Below, piece by piece: positions 22,790 to 35,151 of a stretch of 64,000 nt of DNA. Position 1 is the stretch's first letter. Each line of letters starts with the position of its first letter. The stretch comes from Rhododendron vialii. Lineage: Eukaryota; Streptophyta; Magnoliopsida; Ericales; Ericaceae. The stretch is taken from NCBI RefSeq assembly GCF_030253575.1, contig NC_080559.1, positions 10,781,501 to 10,845,500 on the forward strand. The letters run 5' to 3'. A model generated the notes under the pieces. That model saw only the letters and a list, made by a program, of their open reading frames with translations, was not told the DNA's origin and did no database searches. The position numbers and the translations under genes were made by a program.

Positions 22790-25700
22790 CTAGAAGGACG
22801 AATTTGCATTTGGTGATCGAGCGATGCTTCCCACCATTTGCAGAGCAACACATGGCTGATCTACCGCAACCTGCGTACATATTTGTTTCTGGTTGTTTAG
22901 ATCATATATATAAGTTCCATAGCACTATCGCGCTTCAAGTTAGAACAAAATAATCAAAATACGATAGAATAAGGATGACGATCGTATAATTGTGATGGAA
23001 TAAGATGGCTTACGAAGTGGCCAGCTCCAAGAATCCAATAGAAGAAAAAGTTTTTGTAGGACCTAACGAACCCTTTTGTGACTGTACCATCTTCCCCACA
23101 GTACAAAGGAGTTCTGTCCGACTCCAAGTATGTTTTCAGCCCATCCCATCTGGAGATCGAGTTGTGCGCATTGCTCTATCGATGTCAGAAAAACACATAC
23201 ATTCTCCTCAAAAAAGTATAATACAGAGATCGAAGATAGAACTATTACTTGAGTTTGTTGACCCACGCTTCAGTTCCTTTGGTCGCGCATATGAGATCAA
23301 CCTGTCGTGCGCAACCATATATCAAACCATATCAACTGGAAATTTGAAGTTTCAGCTGTTAATCTCTAAATAACTTTTGTTACATAAATACTCTCAATAA
23401 ATAAATAAAAAACAGCTAATACCCATTAATTGTTGTCTGGGAAAACTATGAAATATCCATAGTACCTGTCCATTGTAAATAGTCACATTTATACCTTTAG
23501 CTAGGAGCTCATCAACCTGAAAAAGGATCCTTAACTTAAAATTCAAGTGGAGAAACAAATACGTACCTTTGGGAAATTAAAATAGACCAAGGTGATAAAG
23601 GAAAAAATTAAAATAGACCAGGGAACAAATAAGATGACAACTAATTACCCATTCCGCTAAGGAAAATAAGTACTTATTTTTTGAATTGAAGGTGATGTAT
23701 TATGAAAGAATGAGCTGTCTCATAAAATGAATAATATGTACTTAAAAAATAAGAACCTTAGCGAAATAGGGTAAGTCCTTCCGGACATAACTTTAAAATT
23801 AGTATACTCACCTCATCAATTCTTGGTTTCATGAAATCACCAACCATGGCTGAGAAAACAAGTCCTCCCTGTCCTCCCCATCTAAAGCACAAAAAATTAC
23901 TTATATAGATCTAGTCACGCATCTAAAGGAATATACATAATTCCACTAATACACACCACCTAATCATAGAGTAAGTTTCACAACACATTTTTACAATCCA
24001 ATCTGTTCTTTTTGTAGTCTCGACAAGCACATTATTCAAGCGAAAAAACAGGTTGATCGGACATTTGTATCAATTTTAAAGATTTTATATCTTTCTTGAG
24101 AGAAAAATTGTTGGTAATTAAATTCTTCCCGTCAATCAATTGATTGGAATCAGTCACTTATCGATATCCGATCAAACTGATTTTTTCGCCTGAATGAAGC
24201 TACAAAATGAACGGTTCAAATTGTCAAAATAATTAACTTACGTTACATTGTTGGGAATAATCTTAAGCTTCTGTTTTATAGGCCCGTTCATCAAGCTTCC
24301 AAGGTCGGGACTCGATGCGCCCTTGACCGATGAAAACGTTTTCGCGCCAATAAATTTCGAGTACACCTCCACCATCAACGATTTCGGTACTTCACTTGAT
24401 TGTGAAGCAGTAAGATCTTGAGAGTAATACAACATGAAGTTATAAAAGTCCTGCATTTCCATCACAAAATGGGGAGAGGAAAAAAAAATCTTCAATTGCT
24501 AGAAATTAATATGTGGTGAATCAAATTAAAGATCTGAAAGTGGGATCGTGTGAAATGGGAGTGACAATTTTTAATGCCTTTTTTAAGTGACAGTTTACTC
24601 TAGGGTTCAGCTAGGCCTGTCAATGGACCGGATTCGATCCGGATCCGAATCCGAATCCGATAATGTCGATCCGATAATCCGATAATCCAAATCCGGTAAT
24701 CCAAATACGGATCGGATTGGATTAAATCCGTTATCGATCCGAATCCGAACTTTATTTTTTTAATTTTTTTTAATTTTTTTTTAAAAATAGTAAATTTTTT
24801 ATTTTTGAAAAAAAATGTTTAAGAAGTTGTGTTTTTATTTTTTTTAAATATTTTTTTTTGAAAAAAAAATTGAATATTTTTTTTAAAAATATGATTTTTT
24901 TTTTTGCAAAAATTTTTGAAGTAAAAAAGTTTTCGGATCGGATCCGGATCCTGATTACCATTATCGGATTTGAGTCTTATCGGATTCGGATCGGATTTGG
25001 GTCATATCGGATTCGGATCTGGCCCATTGACAGGCCTAGGTTCAGCTTCTCTGCACTTGTCTGCAAAGAAAGGTGTATAGTTCAATTTGTACCGTTCATA
25101 TTGACAGTTAATAGTTCAGATCTGTTGAATACTTTTATTGGTAAAAATATTTTATTACCGGTAATAATGTCAAAAATAAATCTGGACCATTGAAAATGCT
25201 AATTGACGGTTGCAATTACTTGAGCTGTAGAAAAGACGTATCCACTTTATGGGTGCAGCTAAAATGGCACAATTAGGAAAAAATTAAAATGTGAGTCAGC
25301 CTCAAAATTGTTGTTCACACTTCACACAGAAAGTGGTGTTATGATTAAAATACTACTCATTCCGTCCCATTTTCACCGTTCATTTTGAATTGCGTGTCAT
25401 TTTTTAGTTGCTTATATCTTTCAATCTATAATGTTTTTCATAATTTTGAAAACTTTGTATTATAGAACTAATTGAGATCTATAGAACATGATTCATATTA
25501 CATATTTTTCAAGATCTACACTAAAAGATATAGGTAAAAGACATAAAAGAGACAAACAGAATAATGGATAATGGAAAAGAAGCTGCCGCCCCCATCTCCC
25601 TCCTTCCCCTCCCCCAGGGTTTTACACCCCAGTGAGTGACGGGAGGGGAGGGATTACTTTTTCTTGTGGGGTTTTTTCATCTCCTGATCTTAGATCTCTG

Positions 25701-28150
25701 AGGTTTTCTCTTCTTTCCCCTTCACCCCCATCCTCCTGCTCCCCAAACCAACATCCGTCGCCCCTCCTCCGTTGTGTGTCCGACGGCTATTCGAGGCAGT
25801 GCTTTGCAGATCGTGATTGCTGGCGGCATCCTCCCCCCGCCGAAGTGGGAGATCTAGGTTGGTAGATGAAATCTACTCTGATACACCGGACGTAGTCATC
25901 GATTTTTCTTTTTCTTTTTCTTTTTCTCTAGTTCTCTTCTTTGGTGTCCCCTATGTGGGATTTCTCCCTGATTATGAGGCTTCTTTCACCCCTGTGTGGG
26001 TGTTTTTGGTTGTTTTCTATAGTACTCCGTCTCTTTAGAGAGGTGGGTTTAATTAGAGTTGGGTGTAGTCTTTGAACTGAGTCCCTTCCTTTTTGGTTTC
26101 TTGATCCTTTGTTTAGGAATGAAGTTTCGTCTTGATATATTATTTTTTGGATCTATAATATTATTTGTTATCGTTTTGGCAAAAAAAAAAGAAAAAAAGA
26201 ATAATGAACAATCAAAATGAAACGAAGAGAGTAATAGGAGATTGATGTAGTACCACTCCGTTGCTATTTTCAGTAACAAAACCCTCAAGATCTTCCCAAG
26301 TGGATGTTGCGTCTTCGTACTTTCCATCTTCAATCTGCTGCTGAATTATTCGCGCTAATCTGTTATGCATGAGATGGGGGCCGGGTTATTTTACAATTAT
26401 TCTAATATTTTTTTAGACTGTATTTGGATGACAGGTATCTTGGGGGAATGAAAATATGATTCCAAAACTCTAACATTCCTATGTTTGTGAAAAGTAGGAA
26501 TGAGAATGAGATTACTGATCTCTCAATCCACGAGGAATCACATCCCTAAATACAGGAGGAATCTGATCCCTCCCACCCCCGTGAAAATCTTGGATTCTTG
26601 ACTCAATCAATATAAAAAAGAAACGTTTGACTTTAGGATATTTCCAAAATAAATAATTTCTAGAAAAAATTACTTAATTAATCCAAACGTCGGAATAAAA
26701 TTACTCCGATACCGAATTACCTGGTAATCAAATTCCTATTCTTACAAAAGATTACGGGCAACTAAACTGAGCCTTTAAGAAGTAACTTTCCGAAGGTAAA
26801 TTTAAGATAACCTGTTTGATCCGCTCAAGCCATTGTTATCCAATCTTGAAACATCCTTCAAAAGCGGCCCCCATGAAAACTGCGCGCATTATATTTACAA
26901 TTCAGATACCTAACTAAAATTAAATCAAATTGTTCTAGTATAACTTAATCAAACATAGAGAATTTAATTGCGATTGTGTACCACAAAATCTTCAGGAGAA
27001 ATCCAACTGTCCCCTAAAGCAACTCCTATATTTTTAATTAAGCACACAGTTCAGAATCAGGCAAAATAAAGCTGTCATTTTTGGTATTTCTTTCTTGTAT
27101 CTGTGCCGATTTTACTCCGTTTCTCGATACTGAGAAACAGAGGAAAACCGGCATCCAGAAACGGGACGATTACCTCCTAGTTGTAGCTTTAGCTCCCCTG
27201 CTTCAATGGCACGAAGAGCCGATACGCCAAGCGTAACCGCGAATTTTCCTCCATAAGACTCTGCAACAATGAAGAGAGGACTCTTTTGCAGGGTCTCATT
27301 GCCGTTGAACAGGGCCTTCAAAAAGGTAGTTAAATCAGTGGCAGCCTCTTCATCAGTCTTGACTACCAAATTCTCATCTTCCACATAACTAAAGCCTGTT
27401 GCGACCGGACTATCCTGCTCCCGCACAAGTAGAGCACATAAAAATGCAAAAAAATGCAAAAAAAAAAAACCAAAGAAAGTAGTAAGACCCATTTTACCGC
27501 GAAATTTAATACACCAAAAGCGAAAAGAGAACATGCAAGTGCAAGTGTTACCACAAATAAGAGATCAGCTTTGATGAGCCATGTCGAATTTCGTGGCTTC
27601 AAATTCAAGTCCAACGGTCCAATTTCTAAGAAATTTCCAAAGCCAACTCCGGAAGACCCCTTGATTCAAGAAAAAAATCGTTTCTTAGAATCAGATTGTA
27701 AGTTGATACAGTTCTGAAAGTTCGATTATAATTTGTTCTTTCTTGTATTCATTTAGTGGGATTAATACTACTTACAGGACCACCTTGAAGCCACAAAATT
27801 ATAGGCCACGGATTGGAAGGATCGTCGACTCTTGAAGGGCTTCGATAGTACCACCAAAACATGTGAGCCTCTACATTACAAACGCAAAACAATGAATATA
27901 ACATACCCAAAAGCCGATAAATACTGAGAATTCGACCCCTACCACCACCGCCTTCAACGACTGATAAAAACCAACAACACGAATAATATTTCGAAGTCAT
28001 TGACATACTAGGTCGAACTTCAACGTATCCCCATTGTTCTGAACCATCTTTAGTCCCAGCAGTGGGTTGGAGATTTGCGTCAACCCGATGGTAACTGGAA
28101 ACTAGTATAGAAAGGAAGGTAAGAAGCAAGAGACATTGAATTGATGCCAT
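22790..28150 (-). CDS. SCPL51: Serine carboxypeptidase-like 51 (S10 family)
   Basis: This thirteen-exon gene encodes a predicted 467-residue secreted or vacuolar S10 peptidase-like protein. Exons in gene order are 28150-28009, 27870-27776, 27659-27552, 27414-27174, 27025-26982, 26879-26812, 26359-26254, 24450-24242, 23881-23812, 23516-23466, 23301-23249, 23149-23014 and 22870-22790 (1404 nt, all phases agree). A signal peptide starts MASIQCLLLLTFLSILVSS. WGYVEVRPKAHMFWWYYRSP and PWPIILWLQGGP/GSSG form the N-terminal core and oxyanion loop. The catalytic Ser lies in VAESYGGK, the Asp in the VTIYNGQ/VDLIC segment, and the His in LGAGHF/VAVDQPC. All three are intact, so it is probably active, although SCPL proteins may be peptidases or acyltransferases. 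Introns hold a Harbinger-like MITE, a split Stowaway with a retroposed insert, and a hAT MITE. The SCPL51 label is from remembered similarity (RNSTWL, LGDSWISPEDFV). Confidence 0.94.
23645..23778. mobile_element. Small hairpin MITE in SCPL51 intron
   Basis: Left arm CCCATTCCGCTAAGGAAAAT / AAGTACTTATTTTTT and right arm AAAAAATAAGAACCTTAGCG / AAATAGGGT are inverted. The same family recurs at 37047-37168 (CGTTCCGTTAACT ... CCTTAGCGGAATGGAGCC) and, longer, at 56880-57120. Confidence 0.7.
24612..25038. mobile_element. hAT-type MITE with perfect 8-bp target duplication
   Basis: A 427-bp element in SCPL51 intron 7. Ends TAGGCCTGTCAATGG and CCATTGACAGGCCTA are perfect 15-bp inverted repeats. The flanks are GGTTCAGC at 24604-24611 and 25039-25046. 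The interior has arrays of GGATCCGGATCC/CCGAATCCGA words and A/T homopolymers, with no protein. A sister copy is at 34938. Confidence 0.93.
25353..26233. mobile_element. Stowaway-like MITE, split by a retroposed insert
   Basis: The left end TACTACTCATTCCGTCCCAT and the right end, which reads TATTACTCTCTTCGTTTCAT on the other strand, pair with internal CCGTTCATTTTGAA/GATTGTTCATTATTC. They are separated by a 631-bp foreign insert at 25567-26197. TA dinucleotides flank both ends. The right end lies 20 bases from SCPL51 exon 7. Confidence 0.7.
25567..26197 (+). mobile_element. Poly(A)-tailed retroposed sequence inside the Stowaway-like MITE
   Basis: The insert ends in an A-rich tail (26181-26197) and is flanked by AGAATAATG at 25558-25566 and 26198-26206. 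This is the signature of target-primed reverse transcription. The first part is C/G-rich (CCGCCCCCATCTCCC, CCATCCTCCTGCTCCCC). The rest is T-rich with TATTATTTTTTGGATC and GTTATCGTTTTGGC before the tail, resembling plant L1-type 3' ends. No reverse transcriptase is visible. It may be a non-autonomous LINE derivative or a processed transcript copy. Confidence 0.7.
26405..26780. mobile_element. Harbinger-like MITE in SCPL51 intron 6
   Basis: The left end GACTGTATTTGGATGACAGG and the right end GGGCAACTAAACTGAGCC resemble the GGCCTGTTTGG ends of the element at 37261. The interior has GGAATGAGAATGAGATTACT and TAATCAAATTCCTATTC words common in this group. The ends are diverged and the target duplication (TTTA-like) is weak. 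Confidence 0.5.
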
Positions 28151-29052
28151 TCCAGTGTCTAGATGGAATGGCTTTGAGAGCCTCTTATATAGAAACTATC
28201 GATCTCCTTTTTTTTTGGTAAGTGCTAATCTGATTAAGCTCAACCACAAAAACAGCCAGTATCGATCATCTCATATCGTTGGTGATTCCAAAAAATATAT
28301 GTTACAAAGGAGTTAGCCCGGCCAACAACACAATCAAATAAAAATACGAAACAATTGGTTGACGTTGACCCGAAAATGCTAAAACATGAAGAAACACTTT
28401 GCCGGCCGTTTACTCTGATACCATTTTTTTTTTCTTTGATCGGCACTCTGATGTTGGCCGACTCTCCCATCAATAGAAACATATAAAAACTAATGAGCTA
28501 CCTGGTTAGGAAAGATCATGTCATTGATAGAAGAGACCAGTTTAACTACCTGCATGGCTGCATAGACTATATGGATTCATGTTGCCTATTCATCGAGATG
28601 TGATGACGGTAGGTTGGAACATATCAGGATCTTTGAATATATTTGATCCAATAAAAATCAAGATCAACACAAATCCTTGGCCAATTGAAGTTTATTGAAA
28701 TACCAGTGTCTATTAGACATTGAGTATAAAGTTTGGGGCGTATTTTAAAATTTTCCCAAAATAATACTACCCAATATCAAACACAACTTAGAGAATTCTA
28801 AACTTGAGGAAATTGCTCATGAGTCCCTTCAAAGACAAATAATAACTTTAACCAAGGTGTGTTTGCTATCGTCAAAATCAAGAACCTTGGAGCTAACAAG
28901 TATGTTGTCATAGAGGATCCGGATCCGTTTGCCGGTACCTTGTGTTGCCAAAAAGGCACTGATATTGACTATTGTACTACTTTCCTAGGCCTTTGTTAGG
29001 GGGTATAACTATTTTCTACTTTTGAAATAGTAAATGGTAAATAGTAAATTGG

Positions 29053-29083
<31 letters not shown>

Positions 29084-29094
29084 GACACACACAC

Positions 29095-29468
29095 AGTCAT
29101 TTTCAAATAAAGAGGTCCTTATTTTAGTTAAAATAAGGACCTCTCCATTCCTCCCATTTTCCGTTCGAATTTCAATGATCCGAGCCGCTCAATGTATTCA
29201 GAACGTGATTTTAAGAGTACCCGCGAGGAATCAGCAAAAAAAATGACCGGGAAGGGCTTCATCTGAGCAATTTTTATTTGAACCGTTCGATAAAAAACAA
29301 ACAAAAACTGTTCGGATGAAGCCTCTCCGGTCATTTTTTTTTTGCTAATTTCTCTTGGGTACCCTTAAAATCACGTTTTGAATACATTGAGCGGCTTGGA
29401 TCATCGAAATTCTATCGGGAAATGGAGGTCCTTATTTTATTAAGTTAAGGTGGTCCTTAGGGGAAGGG
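29095..29468. mobile_element. Micron-like foldback MITE in (TA)n, copy 1
   Basis: The element is one long hairpin. Arms share AGGTCCTTATTTTA, GATCCGAGCCGCTCAATGTA / TACATTGAGCGGCTTGGATC, CACGTTTTGAATACA-type and GCAAAAAAAATGACCGGGAA / CCGGTCATTTTTTTTTTGC, around a centre near 29290. On the left it abuts an (AT)n(AC)n tract (29052-29094) and on the right TATATAAAAT. Copies of the family at 58592, 58983 and 61080 share the GAGCGGCTCGGATC and GATCATTTTTTTTGC motifs. Confidence 0.8.
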
Positions 29469-29984
29469 GTATATAAAATTCTTGTTGCTGATAAAAAAAA
29501 AAACCCCGAAAAATATGGGGCCTCCTATTAATTACTTTATATAGCTCTTCTAAACTTTTCGTTATCAGATGCAACAAAAGGTTACAGAATTAAAATAATA
29601 TCTTAATTAAATGGGAAGGAGAGAAAACAAAAATTGAGATGATGATTTCAGACGTCTTTGATGTTTAATTAAGATACCAATTATTTATCGGGCAGAAGAT
29701 TTATATTAATTATACGACAACTATGATTAGATTAAAATTATCATTTTTTTGATAATGTATGAAATCTAACTCGATCTCAAATTTCGTAACCTTTTTCAAC
29801 CTTCTGTGATCCATTACGATTCGCCGTGCATCCTGGCCGGCCTACTATATACTACTAATCAGAATGGTTTTCTAACGAGTTTAACAAAATAAAAAGATTG
29901 TTTGTCTTATTAATAAGTTCAACAAAATACAAAGGGAAAGTCTATAATACATATCCCTTAAAAGGTCGTACCATATGCATCTAT

Positions 29985-30175
29985 TTTATGGTTCATTCAT
30001 AACATTTTAGTGTGTTTCGTAACTTTTGTTCTAGAATTCATAACCTTTTAGTAGTACGATTCGTAACATTTTCATTATGATTCATAACATTTTGGTGTAT
30101 CTCGTAACTTTTATATGATTCGTAACTTTTTAGCAATACGATTTGTAACATTTTCTCTATAATTCGTAACATTTT
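29985..30175. repeat. Degenerate minisatellite, TTCGTAACATTTT type
   Basis: Some eight imperfect repeats of ATTCRTAACATTTT or CGTAACTTTT with spacers such as AGTAGTACGA and AGTGTGTTT, spread over 190 bases. The origin is unclear. Confidence 0.7.
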
Positions 30176-30426
30176 TGGGGTGCATATGATACACACCCAA
30201 ATAAATTGTGTGTATTGTAGTCTTTCCCAACGGTTTGTCTTCTGACCTCGTTAAGAATCGTAGAAATAGTCTGTAATTCAAATCAAATTTAAAAAATCTT
30301 GATTCCAGGTATTTTAAAAAAGAAGAAATATATTAAACGGGCATTCTAAATGGAAGACTTATTTAGTTGTCCATCCATATGGGTTTGAATACTTATATTA
30401 CATCCTCAAAATGCATTTTTGGCCCG

Positions 30427-30528
30427 TTATACCTTTAATTGTATGTATAGATATTCATACCCCTTATGTAATTCCGTTACACCTTTAATTGTATGTATAG
30501 ATATTCATACCCCTTATGTAATTCCCAC
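30427..30528 (+). repeat. 51-bp direct repeat, two copies
   Basis: The unit TTATACCTTTAATTGTATGT and ATAGATATTCATACCCCTTA then TGTAATTCC occurs at about 30427-30477 and again at 30478-30528, differing by about one base. Confidence 0.85.
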
Positions 30529-30596
30529 AATTACTGGGATTGGGCAATCCCAATTGAATCCTACTAGGTTCCTATTTTCACGTTCATTCCCATAAA

Positions 30597-30631
<35 letters not shown>

Positions 30632-32277
30632 ACCGAAATTTATGCCCACCGCCTCTCTCCCCTCCCTTCGAACAATGTCCTCGGCTCCTCGCTAGCGATA
30701 GCTAGCTAGTTATAATAAAAGAAATTTATAATTTACCATACACTGCACAATCCAGAATATAAAAAACAATTGGCTCTCAAACACCCTTAGAATATTTTTT
30801 TCGTGTGGGTAGGGAAAATTTATTCAATGCTCTCATGGGTAGCCTAACACCATAATCTGATGCCCTACGCCTCTACCGCCCGATTGATGTGCAGCTCAAA
30901 ACAAAGTATATGAATCACACGTTAATTTTGTGGTAGTCTTGTTTTGGATTACATTCTACTATGCATATACGATAGTGAATGCCTCATTTCAGAGTTGAGA
31001 GCAAGTTCAACAGTACAAAAATGCCTTGAGCCATCGCCAAAAAATGACAGAAATGGCCAAAAATGGTGCCCCAATGGTCCTCCATTTGTGATGCCATTAT
31101 CTGGCTTTAGCCATTTGCCTTGCCATCTCCTCCCAAAAATGGCAGACTTCGCCGTTTGTGCCATACCCACAAACCCAACAATCAATTCATTCACTCCCTC
31201 GTTGTTCGAGAATTTTAGTTTATGGAAATTAGTTGAGAAAAGGATGCCGACGAATTTTGGAGAAAAAAAGAAGCAGCAGCAGCAGCTGCAGCTTTGCAAA
31301 TGGCATTGCACCAACAATGCCGATTAAAGCAAAATGTCACTCTTTATTGCCAAAAAACTGACAATAGGTCAAGTCGTTTTTCCTTAATCATTAGCTTGCC
31401 AAAATGTCACTTTTTATGTGCACCAGCATGGTGCCCCAAGCTCCTTTTTCACCAAACATTGTGGTGGGACACAAAATGAAGTGTTTGGAACCCACCACGT
31501 ACAATGTGTTTGTATCGTGCAAAAGAGGCTATGGGCACTGAATAATCTCTCCTGATCACTCATTCCCATATTAAAGGAGACTATCATTAAAAAAATGCAA
31601 AAACATTGCAAAAATAGACGGGATTTTTAACAGCCGTAGATGTGACAGTAACAATCCTAGAGTTACAGTATTCATATTATCAACCAATACGAATTGGGTA
31701 TCACTTTTGAAATCATAGTCAGCGATAACAGAACATTAGAGAAGCCCTAGCAACTACATCAGCTACGAACCAGGACCGAAAAAAATCATAAATTTGATGG
31801 TTACACAAGCAATTCTCTTTGTCCCCGGAATACTAAAGCTGTACTCCTATTGGAAGGCCAAAGAAACCAATACATTTGGTCGACAACTACATATTAACCG
31901 CGGTATTTAAAAAATAAAATGGCAAATAACGAACGAATTGAAAGCAAGGATTTACCCTGAAAATATGAGCTTCATCAACATGCTCTCAAATATTGGGAAT
32001 TCAACACACAGCAGATTTGTAGATGTTTGAAGCGTGTGTGAGAGAGGAGATGCATGGCATGTCCATATCTCATTATTTGACCGATTCGACACCATAACGA
32101 TATCAAATCCAGTATTTCACAAACACTTGATCGCCCAGTTATCCTGGCTTTCAGGGATTACTCTCAGTGCTCTTCGTGTTGAAAGAAAAACAACACATAC
32201 AAACCAAGCAACAAACAAGTGAACAAAATTATTCTCAGCAACAAACACCTCAATTTAAAACTTGCAGGTACATTATT

Positions 32278-35110
32278 CTAGTTGGAGAACCTTTCCCTGT
32301 CATGAGGAGCAGAAAAATCAATGTCAGGACCAATAGGAATGATCCCAAAGGGATTAATGGATGGATGGCTGCCATAATAATGCCGCTTGATGTGTTCCAT
32401 CTTGACCGAACTACTCATGCCCGGAATTTGGAATATGTCTTTGGTGTAATTGAACAGGTTAGGGAACTCGCGGAGCAGTTTCTTGTTGCACTTGAAGTGA
32501 ACAGCATAAACCTGCAAAAAAGAAAAAAAAAATTCAATTTCCTTAACGAGTTAATTGAGATGAAAAATGTCCAGAAACTGAACAAAGGATAGTATGCAAT
32601 ACTTTGCTATCAACACAAAGATCGACTCTCTACCGCCCTTCATCTAAGGCCATACGTGAACAGTATGATACGTAAAATGGTCCCACCTGCATTTAGATCA
32701 ACAGTTGAACCCTGAACCCGCTCCATTATGTCACTATCAAGCTACAGTTGTTACCACATTTCAATTTAGCTAAGTTCATTGATAAGGTTGGATTATCGCT
32801 AAAGGTGCAGTGTTTCTTGCTGACTGTCAAAAAGAGAAATGACAACAATATCATTGTCATTTGGACATTCCTTTTATGCTTCTTTATAGTTTCAAAACAC
32901 ACAAGCGACACAATCGTTAAAGCCATTTTGAAGGAAACCTGAAATTTTGATCCATGTCAAGACAACTAAAGAATGAAAGGATATCAAGTTCAATGTTGCT
33001 TTTGATGTGTAAAACATATTCTTCATACTAAACTCCATGAAATGTATAAAAGGATGAAAACACGGAAGGTAAGAACCAGCCACAAGTATTTCTTCTCAAG
33101 ACAAGTATTCATACCTCGTCAAATCTAATAAGGGTCACAAACAATCGGATATCTGCTTCAGAAACTGTGTTTCCACATAAGTACCGCTGCTTGCCTAGTA
33201 TTTCCTCACATTTTTCCAAAGCCTCGTGCAACTTCTTCGCAGCCTACAAATAAGTAATGAAAGCATTCTTCAAATACAGGGTCCAAGAAAGCATCTCAGA
33301 AGTATACCGGTTTTGTAACCCTTTCTCAAACCTGAAAAGGGGCCAAAAAGCACAATAAACTAGTACCTCTTCGTAAGGCCCTTGCTTTTTAGCAAACCCA
33401 CATTTGTAAACACCACTATTTATTCCGTCATATATCCACTCATTAACTTCATTGATCTGGGCTTGCAAGTGAGGAGGATAAAGGTCCAAAGCCGCATTCT
33501 CTGCTATCTCATTGAATTCAGTATTGAACATGCGGATAATCTCTCCACTCTCGTTGCTCACAATTGTTTTAAGCTTCTTATCCCAAAGGACCTATCAACA
33601 AATATCGATCTATCAAATACTCCAAGAGATTCAAGAACAAAATATATCTTATATCAAGAGAAAAGATAAATTACAAATGCAGATGAGTGATTACATACAG
33701 GAACTGTATATTTTCCGGAGTAGTTTGTACTTGCAATTTCATATAGTTCTCTTATAGATTTTGCTCCATTCAAAGGGTCGGGTTCAGCTCCTGGTTCTTC
33801 TGTTTCTGATGCAGGAAAGACCCATCCCATGTGCTCATCGGTGTCTTTTGTTCCCTCCCATATGGGTTTGACCGACTGAGATATCAAAAATACACAAAAA
33901 ATTTAGGTAAAAATAAAGTTTGATAACTGCACGAAGTAATAGTCTTGGTCGACTATTTGGTCATTTTTCTTTTGCAATTCGTTCGTAAGAAAACTGTCTT
34001 GCGAACATAACAAAAATAGTTTGCACATTGTGTTTAATTTTGGGCAAACATGGATTTCTCGAATTCAAAAGCATCTTTTCGACTATCATAAAAGTGGTTG
34101 TTTTTCCTAAGAAAGTATTCTTTAAAACAAGTTCCGAAATCAGTCAATAAACAAGTTACCTTAAAAATTCTCTGGAAAACATAGTCCCGAATGGCAACCA
34201 TAAAAAAAAGCTTATGATTAACTTACTGCGAAACTGATAGCTTTGTCGAGACCTTTGATTTTCAAGTATGCAAGACATCTTGATGCCCAGGGACAAGCAT
34301 ATGATATATACAGGTGATATCTTCCAGCTTCTGGTGGAAAAGGAGAATTTGGGTCGCGGGAAATAAAATTACGGAATGTTGAAGGAGTTCTTAAAAAGGC
34401 ACCAGTGTCCGACATCTCGTCCAGTGCAGAACGAGCCATTTGAGTTGTATGCTTGAGAACCTAAAACTAAGAACTTAGTATATTTAAGATAAGATATGGA
34501 TCAAAACATCATCACGTTAGTGAATTCCGTCACAGAGGCTGGATGCAAGGTAATTACAGAATATGAAACATCTCACTAATTACAGAATAAGAACTTAGTA
34601 TATTTAAGATAAGATATGGATCAAAACATCATCACGTTAGTGAATTCCGTCATAGAGGCTGGATGCAAGGTAATTACAGAATATGAAACATCTCACTACT
34701 TAAAATAACTGAAGCCCAAGAGGTAGCCCGGCAGTGGGAAACCCCTGCCCAAAACTCTTAGGTCTGGATTGCGATCCTCATTCTCCTTCCCCAGTGATGT
34801 TACTAGCTGTCCCATACTACAAAGATGAAAAAGACTAACTAGCACAGAGAAGTCAAGAGTTCAGGAGGCAACAGAAAGGATTCTGTGTACAAAGCTTATA
34901 CATATACGATACTTTACACATTTTTAACACTACGTACTAGGTTTGTCAATGGGCCGGATCCGACAAATCCGAATCTAATAAGACTCGAATCCGATCCAGA
35001 TCCAATAAGACTCGAATCCGATCCAGATCCAATAAGACTCAAATCCGATAGTGGTAATCCGGATCCGAATCCGATCCGAAAACTTTTTTACTTGAAAAAT
35101 TTTAGCAAAA

Positions 35111-35151
<41 letters not shown>

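Larger units (their letters stand above)
28151..32277. other. Intergenic region between GHR 3' end and SCPL51 promoter
   Basis: About 4.1 kb without a host gene. It contains the SCPL51 promoter (28151-28250), a solo long-TIR end at 28685-28760 and a (TA)n/(CA)n tract at 29052-29094. It also holds a Micron-like foldback (29095-29468), a degenerate minisatellite (29985-30175), a 51-bp direct repeat (30427-30528) and a (TC)n at 30601-30627. The open frame near 30944-31327 is low complexity (poly-Gln CAG run at 31272-31286) and not convincing. The last 600 bases probably include the GHR 3' UTR. Confidence 0.6.

Noticed and set aside
25632-26038. Plus-strand frames in the retroposed insert
   Set aside because: Ser/Pro/Phe-rich composition follows from CT-rich DNA. 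No reverse transcriptase or other domain.
28405-28440. Word resembling a tRNA-Met primer binding site (TGGTATCAGAGT on the minus strand)
   Set aside because: Taken alone it could mark a fossil LTR element, but no LTR pair, polypurine tract or coding part is seen around it.
30944-31327. 127-codon plus-strand frame and its 122-codon minus-strand mirror
   Set aside because: Frames open on both strands, the CAG run gives poly-Gln, and no domain is visible. Probably chance in repeat-derived DNA.
31010-31610. Possible MITE starting GAGCAAGTTCAACAGT
   Set aside because: I could not find a matching inverted right end or target duplication.
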